The notes: generated from the letters alone by a model not told the origin. Shown: positions 1 through 8,188, numbered from the stretch's first letter. The stretch is 64,000 bases of DNA from Clostridia bacterium (GCA_022793815.1 JAAWDP010000003.1:124001-188000); one strand, 5' to 3'. Numbers and translations are program-made.

Positions 1-824
1 TTCGTAGGGAAATATCCGTCGTCGCTCACACCTTCGCCCGCAAGAGAAGTCGGTTCGTCCTCGTCGCTCGGCTCTTCGTAAACCATGGTGTTTTGGAAAG
101 AGATACACTGCAACATTTTTTGAACCACCGCGTCGCGTTTCTTCAAATAATGGACGTCGTTCGTCGCTACGATTTTTATGCCGTTGTTTCTCGCAAGCCG
201 CACAAGCCGAGGCAGAACCGTTTTTTGGTCGCGGATATTATGGTCCTGTATTTCGATATAAAAATCCTCTCCGAACAAAGACTTGAACTTTTCCGCCAGT
301 CTTTGCGCTCCGTCCTCGTCGCCGCGCAAAAGCGCCTGCGGTATTACGCCCGCGATACACGCCGAGAGACATACAAGCCCTTCGGTATGCCCTTCCAGAC
401 ACGAAAAATCTATACGCGGCTTATGGTAAAACCCGTCTATATAGCCTATCGAAACAAGTTTTATAAGATTTTTGTAACCGATTTCGTTTTTCGCAAGCAA
501 AATAAGGTGATTCAATTTCGGCGCTTTGCCGTTTACCGTTTCCTTTCTCAAACGGTCGTCGCACATATAGAGCTCGCAGCCTATTATCGGCTTTACCTTA
601 AACTCTCTGCCCTGCGCGAGAAAATCGAAAGGGTCGGCTTTCGGGTCGGTGAAGCGCACCGCGGCTTTTACGAATTCCAAGGCTCCGTACATGTTGCCGT
701 GGTCGGTAATTGCCACCGCCTTCATTCCCATATCGTAAGCACGGGAAAAAATCTGCTCGATACGGGTTGCGCCGTCGAGAAGCGAATATTGCGTATGTAC
801 ATGCAAATGCACGAAATCTTTCAT
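1..824 (-). CDS. dnaE: DNA polymerase III subunit alpha, N-terminal part (cut by window edge)
   Basis: This is the N-terminal 274 codons of a replicative DNA polymerase III alpha subunit, which copies DNA at the replication fork. The protein begins MKDFVHLHVHTQYSLLDGA, the standard opening of DnaE with its PHP domain (HVHT metal-binding motif near residues 7-10 and the AITDHGNMYGALEF block near 40-55). It runs off the left edge still inside the PHP domain. There is no exonuclease insertion at this point, so it is DnaE type, not PolC. The start ATG (822-824) overlaps the whiA stop as ATGA, and an AGGAAGAAGGA ribosome site lies about 7 bases upstream, inside whiA, so the two genes are likely translationally coupled. 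The identification is very safe; only the C-terminus is unseen. Confidence 0.95.
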   Translation of the reverse strand, partial: MKDFVHLHVHTQYSLLDGATRIEQIFSRAYDMGMKAVAITDHGNMYGALEFVKAAVRFTDPKADPFDFLAQGREFKVKPIIGCELYMCDDRLRKETVNGKAPKLNHLILLAKNEIGYKNLIKLVSIGYIDGFYHKPRIDFSCLEGHTEGLVCLSACIAGVIPQALLRGDEDGAQRLAEKFKSLFGEDFYIEIQDHNIRDQKTVLPRLVRLARNNGIKIVATNDVHYLKKRDAVVQKMLQCISFQNTMVYEEPSDEDEPTSLAGEGVSDDGYFPT

Positions 825-1726
825 TTCAAACCGTCCTTCTTCCTGAGAGTTTCCGCCAGTTCGGCTATTTTGGAAAAGCGGTATCTTACGCTCCCTTTCG
901 AAATCGACAAACGCGCGGCTATATCGTCGTATGACAGCGATTCGTCTGCCAGCCTCAATTTGGCGACTTCGTAAAGTTTGTCGCCAAGCTTCGAAAGCCC
1001 CATGCAAGATTCTATCAAGCGTATGTTTTCCGCCTGCACCACGCCGACGTCGATAGTGCGCTGCATGTTGGACAGCTCGAGATTTGTTCTGGCAAACGAG
1101 TCCCTGCGCGTCTTGTTTTCGGCAAGTTTTTGGGTCAAATCCAGCATGACTTTCGTCGCGCCTATCAAAGCGAGGAAATCGCATATATCCTCGCGCTTTT
1201 TCAAATAGACGATATACTTGCCCTTTCTTTCGAAGATATGCGTATTCAATCCGTAGTCGGATACCAATGTCCGCAGCGACCGGGCATAAGCGGCGTTAGT
1301 AACGCCGATTTCGAGATGCCAGGCCGAAACCGACAAACTGCCTCCGCCCAAAAACGCTCCGCGCAGATACGCTCTTTTGTCTTCGTCCTTTTTCGTTATC
1401 GCTTTCGGCAGCTCGTTTGCCAACATAAGCGTACCGTCTTTCGAAACGTCCATAATGCCGAGCCGACATAAAAATTCCAGCGTATTGCCCGACAGAACGG
1501 TTTCGCGTCCTCTTTTTTCGACCGAAATTTCCGGCGCGATTTTTTTGACCGATTTTTCCACGGTACCGCCCAAGTATCGGTTAGCCGATATGAGTTTTAT
1601 TTTCAGTCCGCTGCTGTCGCGGCTGAGCAAGGCGCAGGTATGAACTATTGCAGACAACAACGGAAGCTCGTACCCTTCCGTGGGTACGTCGCAAAGTTGT
1701 CTTTTCGCTTCGACCGAATAATTCAT
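821..1726 (-). CDS. whiA: WhiA family DNA-binding protein
   Basis: WhiA-family protein of 301 residues. The family has an N-terminal domain of LAGLIDADG homing-endonuclease fold without nuclease activity and a C-terminal helix-turn-helix. In Actinobacteria it controls sporulation genes; in Firmicutes it is nucleoid-associated and affects division and chromosome segregation. The MNYSVEAKRQLCD start, the LRGAFLGGGSLS segment near 125-150 and the C-terminal SYDDIAARLSISKGSVRYRF helix-turn-helix are visible. It lies 41 bases after the PHP gene and overlaps dnaE by 4 bases. The neighbours rapZ and yvcK, which usually sit directly before whiA in Firmicutes, are absent here. The ribosome site is poor (AAGG directly before ATG, GGAG about 18 bases away), which fits an internal operon gene. 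Confidence 0.95.
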   Translation of the reverse strand: MNYSVEAKRQLCDVPTEGYELPLLSAIVHTCALLSRDSSGLKIKLISANRYLGGTVEKSVKKIAPEISVEKRGRETVLSGNTLEFLCRLGIMDVSKDGTLMLANELPKAITKKDEDKRAYLRGAFLGGGSLSVSAWHLEIGVTNAAYARSLRTLVSDYGLNTHIFERKGKYIVYLKKREDICDFLALIGATKVMLDLTQKLAENKTRRDSFARTNLELSNMQRTIDVGVVQAENIRLIESCMGLSKLGDKLYEVAKLRLADESLSYDDIAARLSISKGSVRYRFSKIAELAETLRKKDGLK

Positions 1727-1767
1727 CCTTATTTTATGCCACTCTCCGTTCCGATTACTCTACCGTT

Positions 1768-2565
1768 TTAACTCAATCCGCCTTTCAGCAGTTCTTCTTT
1801 TGCCTTATGACTGCGAAGCACGGGCGTCCGTTCGTAATTCGCAATGCGCTCGTAAGGTATGCCCACTCTCTCTATCAGTTTTTCCGCTTTTTCGAAATCG
1901 CCGATTTTATCCGAGCGGTGCGCATCCGAATCGACTATAAATTCGGCGTCCGTTTTCAGAATTGCTTCCCACTGCCTGTCCGTGCATGATGACTCGAAGG
2001 TTTTGGATTTGATGTTTTTATTGTTGATTTCTATGAGCGTACCGTAATACGCCGCGGCTTTCGCCACTTCCGCCACGTCAACGTCGACGGTGTAACAAAT
2101 ATGAGATACGATGTCAATCTCGTATTTTTCCAACGCTTTTATGTATGCGTCGGTATTTTTCACCAGCATCTTTCTGTTTTTGATGCCGAGCAGATTGGGA
2201 ATAAACATACCCAACTGGTCGCGCAGTCTTTCGGGCTTTATGAACTTATGATAGCCGCACACCAAAATATCCAGATACTGCATGTCCGCCGCCGTTATAT
2301 CTATGTTGCCGCTAAGAGATATAAAGTTGCTTTCCAATCCCAGCAAAATCTTTATCATGGGATATTTTTTTCGCATACGCTCGACGTCGCGGCGGATAAA
2401 CGGCCAGTCCATTTTGCGGACATTATAGGTCATGTGGTGAAAACCGTGGTCGGTTATGGCGATTTCCTTCAAACCGCGTTTAACCGCGGCAATTACGTTA
2501 TCTTCAACCGTACCTTTGCCGTGACTGTAAATCGTATGCGTATGATAATCGCCGAAAAAAGCCAT
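1768..2565 (-). CDS. PHP domain phosphoesterase (YcdX/histidinol-phosphatase-like)
   Basis: A 265-residue PHP-domain protein, probably a metal-dependent phosphatase. It begins MAFFGDYHTHTIYSHGKG: the HTH pair plus later TDHG (about 38-41), a glutamate in GLESN (about 77) and the DSDAHRSDKIG motif near the C-terminus supply the trinuclear metal site of the PHP fold. The length and the stand-alone domain match the YcdX/HisK-type group rather than the PHP domain of DnaE. Its start overlaps the murB stop as TAATG. In Clostridia a gene of this type commonly sits between murB and whiA, which supports membership of this conserved operon. The substrate is not known, and a role in histidine synthesis is not supported because no other his gene is present. 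Confidence 0.85.
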   Translation of the reverse strand: MAFFGDYHTHTIYSHGKGTVEDNVIAAVKRGLKEIAITDHGFHHMTYNVRKMDWPFIRRDVERMRKKYPMIKILLGLESNFISLSGNIDITAADMQYLDILVCGYHKFIKPERLRDQLGMFIPNLLGIKNRKMLVKNTDAYIKALEKYEIDIVSHICYTVDVDVAEVAKAAAYYGTLIEINNKNIKSKTFESSCTDRQWEAILKTDAEFIVDSDAHRSDKIGDFEKAEKLIERVGIPYERIANYERTPVLRSHKAKEELLKGGLS

Positions 2566-3428
2566 TAAAACTCTCCGATGAATACGACTTCCCTTTTAAG
2601 GGCAATCCCGTATTTGCGGAAAACCTCCTCTTCTATCTTTCGAATAAGCGATGCAACATCCTTTGCCGTTGCTCCGCCCGTATTGATTATGAAATTCGCG
2701 TGTTTTTCGGACACCGCGGCTCCGCCTATCCGACAGCCGCGCAAACCGGCACCGTCGATATATTTGTAAGCCGGGATTCCGTCCGCCGCGCGAAACACGC
2801 TGCCCGCGCTCTTTCCCGACGGCTGTGCCGCACGTCTGAGCGATAAAAGCCGCGCGGTTTCGCTGCGTACAAGCTCCGACGGTTTCTGCGTCAAGCGAAA
2901 CGCCGCTCCCACGGCTATCCCGCAAAAATCGGACTTGCGGTAATCGAGGTTCAACGATTCCGTCGGCAAAGTCCGTGTCTTGCCTTCGCTCAAAACATCG
3001 ACGGATGTCAGAACGCTTTTCATGTCCGCGCCGTGTGCTCCCGCATTCATTTTCACCGCGCCGCCCACACTGCCGACTATACCTGCCGCCCACTCCAAGC
3101 CGCCGAGCGAATTGTCCGCCGCCCACCTGCAAAGACGGGAAAGGCGCGTCGCTCCGCTCACATGTACAATCGCTTCGCCGTCGCCGCATGAAAGAATACT
3201 CGGCTCGCACAAGTCGGAAACATAGCGCACCACCGTACCGTTCACTCCGCCGTCGCCTATAAGCAGATTGCTTCCGCCGCCTATCAAAACCGGATTTGTT
3301 CCCGCATATTCTTCCGCAAGAACATCCGCGTCGGATGTAACGACAAGCCGTTTGGCATTGCCGCCTATACCGAATGTGGTAAATTCGGCAAGAGGCACAT
3401 TCGACAGAACGCGCACATTTTCACACAT
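2565..3428 (-). CDS. murB: UDP-N-acetylenolpyruvoylglucosamine reductase
   Basis: FAD enzyme that reduces UDP-GlcNAc-enolpyruvate with NADPH to UDP-MurNAc in the cytoplasm, the second committed step of peptidoglycan synthesis. The 287-residue protein has the FAD-binding signatures TFGIGGNAKRLV (about 18-29), IGGGSNLLIGDGG (about 50-62) and AAGIVGSVGGAVKMNAGAHG (about 114-133), the catalytic serine segment GKSAGSVFR and the C-terminal SEKHANFIIN block. The ribosome site GAGG lies 9 bases before ATG. It is the first gene of the murB-PHP-whiA-dnaE unit. Upstream is a 76-base gap containing a direct repeat of GCTTGAAAT; I could not fix a single promoter there. Confidence 0.97.
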   Translation of the reverse strand: MCENVRVLSNVPLAEFTTFGIGGNAKRLVVTSDADVLAEEYAGTNPVLIGGGSNLLIGDGGVNGTVVRYVSDLCEPSILSCGDGEAIVHVSGATRLSRLCRWAADNSLGGLEWAAGIVGSVGGAVKMNAGAHGADMKSVLTSVDVLSEGKTRTLPTESLNLDYRKSDFCGIAVGAAFRLTQKPSELVRSETARLLSLRRAAQPSGKSAGSVFRAADGIPAYKYIDGAGLRGCRIGGAAVSEKHANFIINTGGATAKDVASLIRKIEEEVFRKYGIALKREVVFIGEF

Positions 3429-3531
3429 AGTATTTTACCTCATTTCAAGCAATATTTCAAGCACTTGGGCACAACATTTTCGATTTTTCGGAAAATTGCC
3501 CTCTGCTGCAAAAAATCTTGCATTTTCGACA

Positions 3532-3604
3532 TGATATAATTTTATGCGAAGCATGGAAATTTGTGTGCTATCATATTGCATTCTTCGGCGGAATATGGTA
3601 CAAT
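3532..3604 (+). promoter_or_regulatory. Two promoters before the Fic-like gene, one predicting a leaderless mRNA
   Basis: An extended -10 (TG-A-TATAAT, 3532-3540) is followed by a second promoter, TTGCAT at 3576-3581, 17 bases, TACAAT at 3599-3604. The second places the expected transcription start 7 bases on, at about 3611, which is exactly the A of an in-frame ATG. No Shine-Dalgarno sequence precedes either candidate ATG (3605 or 3611); GGCGGA at 3587-3592 is only a weak match. Confidence 0.65.
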
Positions 3605-3610
3605 ATGAAT

Positions 3611-4717
3611 ATGGAGATACAATCGGAAAATCTCATAAAAAATGCGACAGCCATTCTTGCCGCAAGCGGAATAAAGGTTTCGGCTACGGCGGAAAAGGAT
3701 GCCGCCGCAATGTTTGCCGGCAAGAAAGACCGCTCGCAGCTGTGCCGCAAAGGCAGCCGCGGCGCGATACTGTTTTTCCGAACGCTTGTTTCCCTTACGC
3801 GCATACCCGAAGCGTTTGACAGCGCCGCTCTGACGAAACTGCACGGATTCCTGTTCGAAGAAACCGACTTTGCCGGCAAACTTCGGACAACCCCCGCCGA
3901 GTTAAACGGCTCGGGTTTTGCGGACGCTACGCTTATTGCGGGTTCGCTGAAACGTCTTGTGAAAAAACTCAACGAATCGAGCGGAGCGCCCGAAACCGCA
4001 AAAGAGGATTTCGCGCTGTCGCTTACGCACTATTTTTCCGAAATGTTTTTGCTTTATCCGTTCAAAACCGGAACGCTTACGGCAATGGCGGTTTTCTTTT
4101 ATCACTTCGCCGTATCGCGCGGCTACCGCCTCGACTATTTCAAGTGCGGAGGGAAACGGCTTTGCGAGGCGACAGCCGACGCATTTTTGACCGACGAAAC
4201 AAGCAAACTGTTTTTATGCCTGTCGGAAGCCCTTTCCTACCTTTCGAGCGAAAGTGAAACGGCGACCGTAGAAGCCGTGCCGCTCGGCAGAGAGCGCAAA
4301 CGCGCCGCAAAAACGAAAACGCTTGTAAAGGTTGCCGAGAAGAAAGAACAGCCGAAACCGAAGATTCGTCAAAAAACAGCGCCCGCGGAAAAAGCGGCGG
4401 CGAATAAAAGAGTTTCGACGCCTTCGCCGAAAAAAGCGTCCGACACACTGCCTCGTCCGAAAAAGACCATGACTTCGGCAAAGCAAAAGAAAGCGAGCGC
4501 CGGCGAACTGCGGGCAATGATAGACGACGCGTCCGACGAAATATCCGCGGTATTGGCGCGCAACGACGATGACGTAAACACCTCGCCGTTATTGAAACTT
4601 TCGTCCGCAACTTTAAAAACGGCGGCACGGCTCAAAGAAAAAATCGAAACTCTGCAAAAGCGTTTAAGCGACCTTTTGTCGGACGAAAGCATGCGCGATG
4701 ACGAAAAAAAATCTTGA
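3611..4717 (+). CDS. Fic-fold protein with lost catalytic motif and basic Lys/Ala/Pro-rich tail
   Basis: A 368-residue protein (370 if the ATG at 3605 is used). Residues about 77-210 follow the Fic domain pattern: LHGFLFEETDFAGKLRT corresponds to the helix before the active site, and the segment MFLLYPFKTGTLTAM sits where Fic enzymes have HPFREGNGRTQR. The catalytic histidine is Tyr, the phosphate-binding Glu/Asp and Asn are Thr, and both arginines are gone, so AMP transfer from ATP is not expected, while the surrounding helices (LSLTHYFSEM before, FFYHFAVSRGYRLDY after) are kept. A basic low-complexity linker rich in Lys, Ala and Pro follows (about 240-315), then an acidic, probably coiled-coil C-terminus. 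I assign the fold from motif alignment by eye; the function is unknown, perhaps binding or regulatory. Confidence 0.7.
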   Translation: MEIQSENLIKNATAILAASGIKVSATAEKDAAAMFAGKKDRSQLCRKGSRGAILFFRTLVSLTRIPEAFDSAALTKLHGFLFEETDFAGKLRTTPAELNGSGFADATLIAGSLKRLVKKLNESSGAPETAKEDFALSLTHYFSEMFLLYPFKTGTLTAMAVFFYHFAVSRGYRLDYFKCGGKRLCEATADAFLTDETSKLFLCLSEALSYLSSESETATVEAVPLGRERKRAAKTKTLVKVAEKKEQPKPKIRQKTAPAEKAAANKRVSTPSPKKASDTLPRPKKTMTSAKQKKASAGELRAMIDDASDEISAVLARNDDDVNTSPLLKLSSATLKTAARLKEKIETLQKRLSDLLSDESMRDDEKKS

Positions 4718-4730
4718 TGCAAATAATATT

Positions 4731-4755
4731 AAAGACCGCCGGCGCGGTCTTTTTT
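4731..4755 (+). terminator. Rho-independent terminator after the Fic-like gene
   Basis: A 9-bp stem (AAAGACCGC, 4731-4739, with GCGGTCTTT, 4744-4752) closes a CGGC loop and runs directly into a T tract. It separates the Fic-like gene from the next gene, which has its own promoter. Confidence 0.9.
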
Positions 4756-4793
4756 ATTCCCGAAAAGTTCCTGCAAACAACTTAATCGGCATA

Positions 4794-4821
4794 TTGTACC
4801 GCAGGCAAGCATAATTATAAC
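4794..4821 (+). promoter_or_regulatory. Promoter of the PRC-barrel-like gene
   Basis: TTGTAC (4794-4799), 16 bases, TATAAC (4816-4821). It gives a leader of roughly 30 bases with a GAGAGG ribosome site at 4845-4850, 7 bases before the ATG. Confidence 0.65.
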
Positions 4822-4857
4822 TAAACCCCAATAAGACGTTTTTCGAGAGGAAAATAA

Positions 4858-5682
4858 ATGTACAAGTTAAGCGATATTGTTTCCAAACAGGTTATTGCTC
4901 TTTCGGGCGCTCGGCTCGTCGGCACGGTGGCAAACGTCAGATTTTCGCCGTCGCTGAAAAAAGCGGACAGCCTGCTTCTTTTGGACAACGAAGAAAACGA
5001 CGACGGTTATCTGTGCCTGCCCGTCAAGATGATAACCACCATGAAAGAGGATTCGGTCGTCATACGCAGCGTTTCCCGACCTCTGACCGTATTTCGCGGA
5101 AACGCCGCAAACCCCGTCAATCTGCCGTGCTGCAATCAGGACGGCAAAATCCTCGGACGTATTTGCGATATCGAGTTTACAGAGGATTTTTCCGTGGAAT
5201 CGTTTGCCGTTTCCGAAAAAACCTATCCCGCGGATACATTGCTGAGTTACTCCGACTGCCTTGTTATTTTCAACGACAGCGGAAAAGAAATCAAACTGCC
5301 GAAACCGAAAGCGCGAAAACCCAAACTCTCAGATGCTGCGGTAAAGGCAACCATAACTTCATACGCCGCAGAAAAAAAGGAACACACCGAACCGAAAAAC
5401 GATATCGCCAATCAAGAGCAAAGCGAGGAAGAGGCGACGCGGCAACCGCAATCCGCACAGTCGGATAAACCTACCGTCACCACGCCGACCGCAGTCCCCT
5501 CGCCCGCGCCCGATTTCGGAGCGCCCGATTTTTCCTTTCTGCTCGGCAAACGCCTTATAAGAGCGCTGTGCACATCCGACGGCAGACTCATAGCCGCGGA
5601 AAACGACGTCATAACGTCGGATGTCATATCGCAAGCCGCCAAAGAAAACAAGCTGGTTCAGCTCGCTTTGCGTGCAATATAA
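4858..5682 (+). CDS. PRC-barrel-like protein with acidic/Pro-rich linker
   Basis: A 274-residue cytoplasmic protein without signal peptide. The first 75 residues (YKLSDIVSKQVIALSGARLVGTV onwards) and a second segment at about 80-145 resemble PRC-barrel units: a hydrophobic strand, a GxxLG-type turn and an alternating strand pattern. A charged Glu/Gln/Pro-rich linker (about 150-220) follows, and then a compact C-terminal motif, FLLGKRLIRALCTSDGRLIA, with a closing helix. In this family PRC barrels are small beta domains found in RNA-processing, photosynthetic and sporulation-related proteins. The assignment is by pattern only. The gene has its own promoter and terminator, so its position next to the Fic-like gene may be accidental. 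Confidence 0.5.
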   Translation: MYKLSDIVSKQVIALSGARLVGTVANVRFSPSLKKADSLLLLDNEENDDGYLCLPVKMITTMKEDSVVIRSVSRPLTVFRGNAANPVNLPCCNQDGKILGRICDIEFTEDFSVESFAVSEKTYPADTLLSYSDCLVIFNDSGKEIKLPKPKARKPKLSDAAVKATITSYAAEKKEHTEPKNDIANQEQSEEEATRQPQSAQSDKPTVTTPTAVPSPAPDFGAPDFSFLLGKRLIRALCTSDGRLIAAENDVITSDVISQAAKENKLVQLALRAI

Positions 5683-5695
5683 AAAACCGCATTGA

Positions 5696-5724
5696 AAAAG
5701 CCCGTCTTAAAAGTACGGGCTTTT
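5696..5724. terminator. Bidirectional terminator between converging genes
   Basis: A 10-bp inverted repeat, AAAAGCCCGT (5696-5705) and ACGGGCTTTT (5715-5724), lies between the end of the PRC-barrel-like gene and the end of cysK. The A and T runs on the two sides make it usable in both directions. Confidence 0.85.
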
Positions 5725-5727
5725 AGT

Positions 5728-6654
5728 TCATTCGGCAAACAGCTCGGTCGACAGATACCTGTCTCCGGTATCGGGTAAAAGCACTACTATGTTTTTGCCC
5801 TTGTTTTCTTTGCGCAGGGCTACCGAAACAGCCGCCCAAAGCGCCGCGCCCGAGGAAATGCCGACCAGCACGCCTTCCGTTTTCGCCAGCGTTTTTGCCG
5901 TTTCGAACGCCGCTTTCTCCTCTACTGCGATGATTTCGTCGTAAACGGCTGTATCGAGCACGCTCGGCACGAATCCGGCGCCTATGCCTTGCAAACCGTG
6001 CGCTCCGGCTATCCCTTTCGAAAGCACGGGGGATGCGGCAGGTTCCACGGCGGCTATTTTCACATCGGGATTTTTTTCTTTCAAATACCTTCCGGCACCG
6101 GTCACGGTTCCGCCCGTTCCGACGCCCGCAACAAAAAAATCGACCTTACCGTTTAAGTCGCGCCAAATCTCGGGACCCGTGGTTTCGGCATGCGCCCGAG
6201 GATTTGCGGGATTCGTAAACTGCCCTGCCAAAAACGAATCGGGATTGCTCCCTGCCAGCTCCTGCGCTTTCTCTATTGCTCCCCTCATGCCCTTTTTTCC
6301 GTCCGTCAACACAACCTTAGCCCCGTAAGCCGCCATAAGATTGCGGCGTTCGGGGCTCATTGTATCGGGCATGGTAATTATGAGATTATAGCCTTTGGCA
6401 GCGGCAACCATCGCAAGACCTATGCCCGTGTTGCCGCTTGTGGGCTCTATCACGGTAGAACCTTTTTTCAGTTTCCCGCTTTTTTCCGCCTCCTCAATCA
6501 TGGATACGGCAACTCGGTCTTTCACCGAGCCGGCGGGATTGAAATATTCGAGCTTGGCTATTATTTTGCCGCACGCTCCCGCATTAGCGGAAAATCTTTC
6601 AAGTTCGAGCATAGGCGTATCGCCGACCAGCTCCGTAACCGATTTGTAAAGCAC
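5728..6654 (-). CDS. cysK: Cysteine synthase (O-acetylserine sulfhydrylase)
   Basis: PLP enzyme that makes L-cysteine from O-acetyl-L-serine and sulfide in the cytoplasm. At 308 residues it has the normal length. The PLP lysine is K45 in NPAGSVKDR, and the substrate loop PTSGNTGIG (about 71-79) and phosphate loop GVGTGGTVTG (about 175-184) are intact. The start is GTG (6652-6654), chosen because it fits the conserved N-terminus and has an AGGAGA ribosome site about 8 bases upstream. No cysE, SAM riboswitch or T-box is visible next to it; only a hairpin (6681-6708) separates it from the upstream membrane-protein gene, so it may be partly read through from there. Confidence 0.95.
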   Translation of the reverse strand: MLYKSVTELVGDTPMLELERFSANAGACGKIIAKLEYFNPAGSVKDRVAVSMIEEAEKSGKLKKGSTVIEPTSGNTGIGLAMVAAAKGYNLIITMPDTMSPERRNLMAAYGAKVVLTDGKKGMRGAIEKAQELAGSNPDSFLAGQFTNPANPRAHAETTGPEIWRDLNGKVDFFVAGVGTGGTVTGAGRYLKEKNPDVKIAAVEPAASPVLSKGIAGAHGLQGIGAGFVPSVLDTAVYDEIIAVEEKAAFETAKTLAKTEGVLVGISSGAALWAAVSVALRKENKGKNIVVLLPDTGDRYLSTELFAE

Positions 6655-6680
6655 GTTTCTTTCTCCTATATTTCAAACAA

Positions 6681-6708
6681 CTCCCGACACTCTTTTCGTG
6701 TACGGGAG
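6681..6708 (-). terminator. Hairpin between the membrane-protein gene and cysK
   Basis: CTCCCG and CGGGAG arms, extended by an inner CAC/GTG pair, form a hairpin 18 bases after the upstream stop codon. The downstream T run on the minus strand is weak (TTGTTTG), so it may terminate only partly or act as an RNA end-stabilising structure. Confidence 0.45.
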
Positions 6709-6726
6709 CCGTTGGTCTTTTTCGAA

Positions 6727-8019
6727 CTATCTTTTATTTGCCGCGCTCATCGCTTTAAGCAATTTCGAAAGAGCTTCGTTGAGCTTTTTCTGTTGCTCGG
6801 GCGTTTTGTTTTCGGGTTTTGCGCGCTCTTTCTGCAACAGCATCGCCACCTCTTTCATTACGGGAAGCGGCGCGCCGTTGCGGTCTATTTGCTCTATCTG
6901 TTCTATTACGTTTTCCGCAGAAGCAGACATGGTCGCATTGGCTTGCGCCGTTGCTCGGGCTTGCGCCGCCGCTTCGCGCTGAGCTTTCAGCTGAGCCTCG
7001 CGCTGGGCGCGCAGTTCTTCCAATCTCTTCTGCGCCGCCGCCTTTGCAGCATTGTTTTCCTCCGTTTCCTTTACGGGTTCTTCCCTTATCGGAGCGGGGC
7101 TTTCTTCGCGTTCGACAACCTGTTCTACTGGCTGCGGCTCGGGTTCGGGCATAACAAACGCAGGCTGCGGCTCGGGCTGTGATATCACGGTTTCCTCGGG
7201 AGAAATGTCTTCGTCGGCAAAATCCGACTGTACATGAACGGGCTGTTCGTAAACGGGAGTTTCCTCTATTACGGCATCTTCCTCCTGTCCGAGGGACTGT
7301 GCACTCACATCACCGTCATCGGGTACATAATACGCATCTTGTTCCGCGCTCTCTCTTACAGGCTCTGCCGTTTCGGGTTCGGGAGCGGTGTAATCGCCGT
7401 AAACGGGTTTAGTTTCCTGCCGAGCCTGTTCTCCCTGCGAAACCGCCGCAGCCGCAGCGTCGAGTACGTCGACAAGCGCGTCGTACTTTTTGACCGCGCC
7501 CTTATACGAGCAAGACGACACTATTGCGCAAACCGACGCGAACAAACCGCCGACAAGCGCACTGCACGCGATTATTACGCCGCTTTTCGTCAACGCCTCG
7601 ATAGCGTCCTGCGCAAGAGCAAACGTGATTCCCACGCCAATGCACATTGCCGTAAGCGCTCCGAGCAGCGTGACACGGGACATGACGGACAACGCGCTTT
7701 TGTTATACGGCGTATTCACTGCCGCATCCACGCTCACCAAATCGGAAGGTTTAACTCCCGTCATCATGGCGCGTTTATACTGCTTTTTTACCTTAACCGG
7801 CATTTTCTGCATGCAGGCGTTTACATTTGCCGCAGTCGGGTTTTTCACCGCTTTCGCCGCAAGCGAACGGAACTTACCCAATGCGCCCTGCGTTCCCAAA
7901 CCGACTGCAAGAACAATCAAAAATACCGCCGCACACAATCCCAAAGCGACATAAAGTCCTATGTCGCCCGAAATCGCCGCGGGAAGCTTTCCCAAAAATT
8001 CGATGATTTTATCTGTCAT
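6727..8019 (-). CDS. Three-segment membrane protein with ExbB/MotA-like layout and coiled-coil tail
   Basis: A 430-residue protein of unknown function. It has one membrane segment near residues 20-42, a basic cytoplasmic stretch of about 65 residues, then two closely spaced segments (about 112-135 and 143-166). This spacing, and the small-residue-rich TLLGALTAMCIGVG in the second segment, recall the ExbB/TolQ/MotA proton-channel fold. The C-terminal 260 residues are acidic and Pro/Gln-rich, then a Lys/Ala/Glu/Arg coiled coil (about 330-375), then a conserved-looking helical end. No ExbD/TolR or MotB partner is adjacent. The start has an AAAGGAG ribosome site. The family assignment is inference; the membrane topology is clear. 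Confidence 0.6.
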   Translation of the reverse strand: MTDKIIEFLGKLPAAISGDIGLYVALGLCAAVFLIVLAVGLGTQGALGKFRSLAAKAVKNPTAANVNACMQKMPVKVKKQYKRAMMTGVKPSDLVSVDAAVNTPYNKSALSVMSRVTLLGALTAMCIGVGITFALAQDAIEALTKSGVIIACSALVGGLFASVCAIVSSCSYKGAVKKYDALVDVLDAAAAAVSQGEQARQETKPVYGDYTAPEPETAEPVRESAEQDAYYVPDDGDVSAQSLGQEEDAVIEETPVYEQPVHVQSDFADEDISPEETVISQPEPQPAFVMPEPEPQPVEQVVEREESPAPIREEPVKETEENNAAKAAAQKRLEELRAQREAQLKAQREAAAQARATAQANATMSASAENVIEQIEQIDRNGAPLPVMKEVAMLLQKERAKPENKTPEQQKKLNEALSKLLKAMSAANKR

Positions 8020-8172
8020 AAATCCACATCTCCTTTCCGACCTCGAAGGTCTTTCTTAAAATGTTGTCCGAACGGGGATTTTGTTAAACCGAAAAACGGC
8101 TCTTCCCTCCGAAACATTAAATCCCTACATATAATATTATAACATATATTTATTCAAAAATCTATAATTTAA

Positions 8173-8188
8173 CGCCGACTTTTCGGCG
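8173..8188 (-). terminator. Weak terminator after addA
   Basis: CGCCGA/TCGGCG stem with a 4-base loop, 12 bases beyond the addA stop, followed by TTAAATTAT on the minus strand. The T run is imperfect. Confidence 0.5.

Noticed and set aside
6655..6726. Riboswitch or T-box in front of cysK
   Set aside because: Only 72 bases with a simple hairpin are available; no SAM-box or T-box consensus is present.
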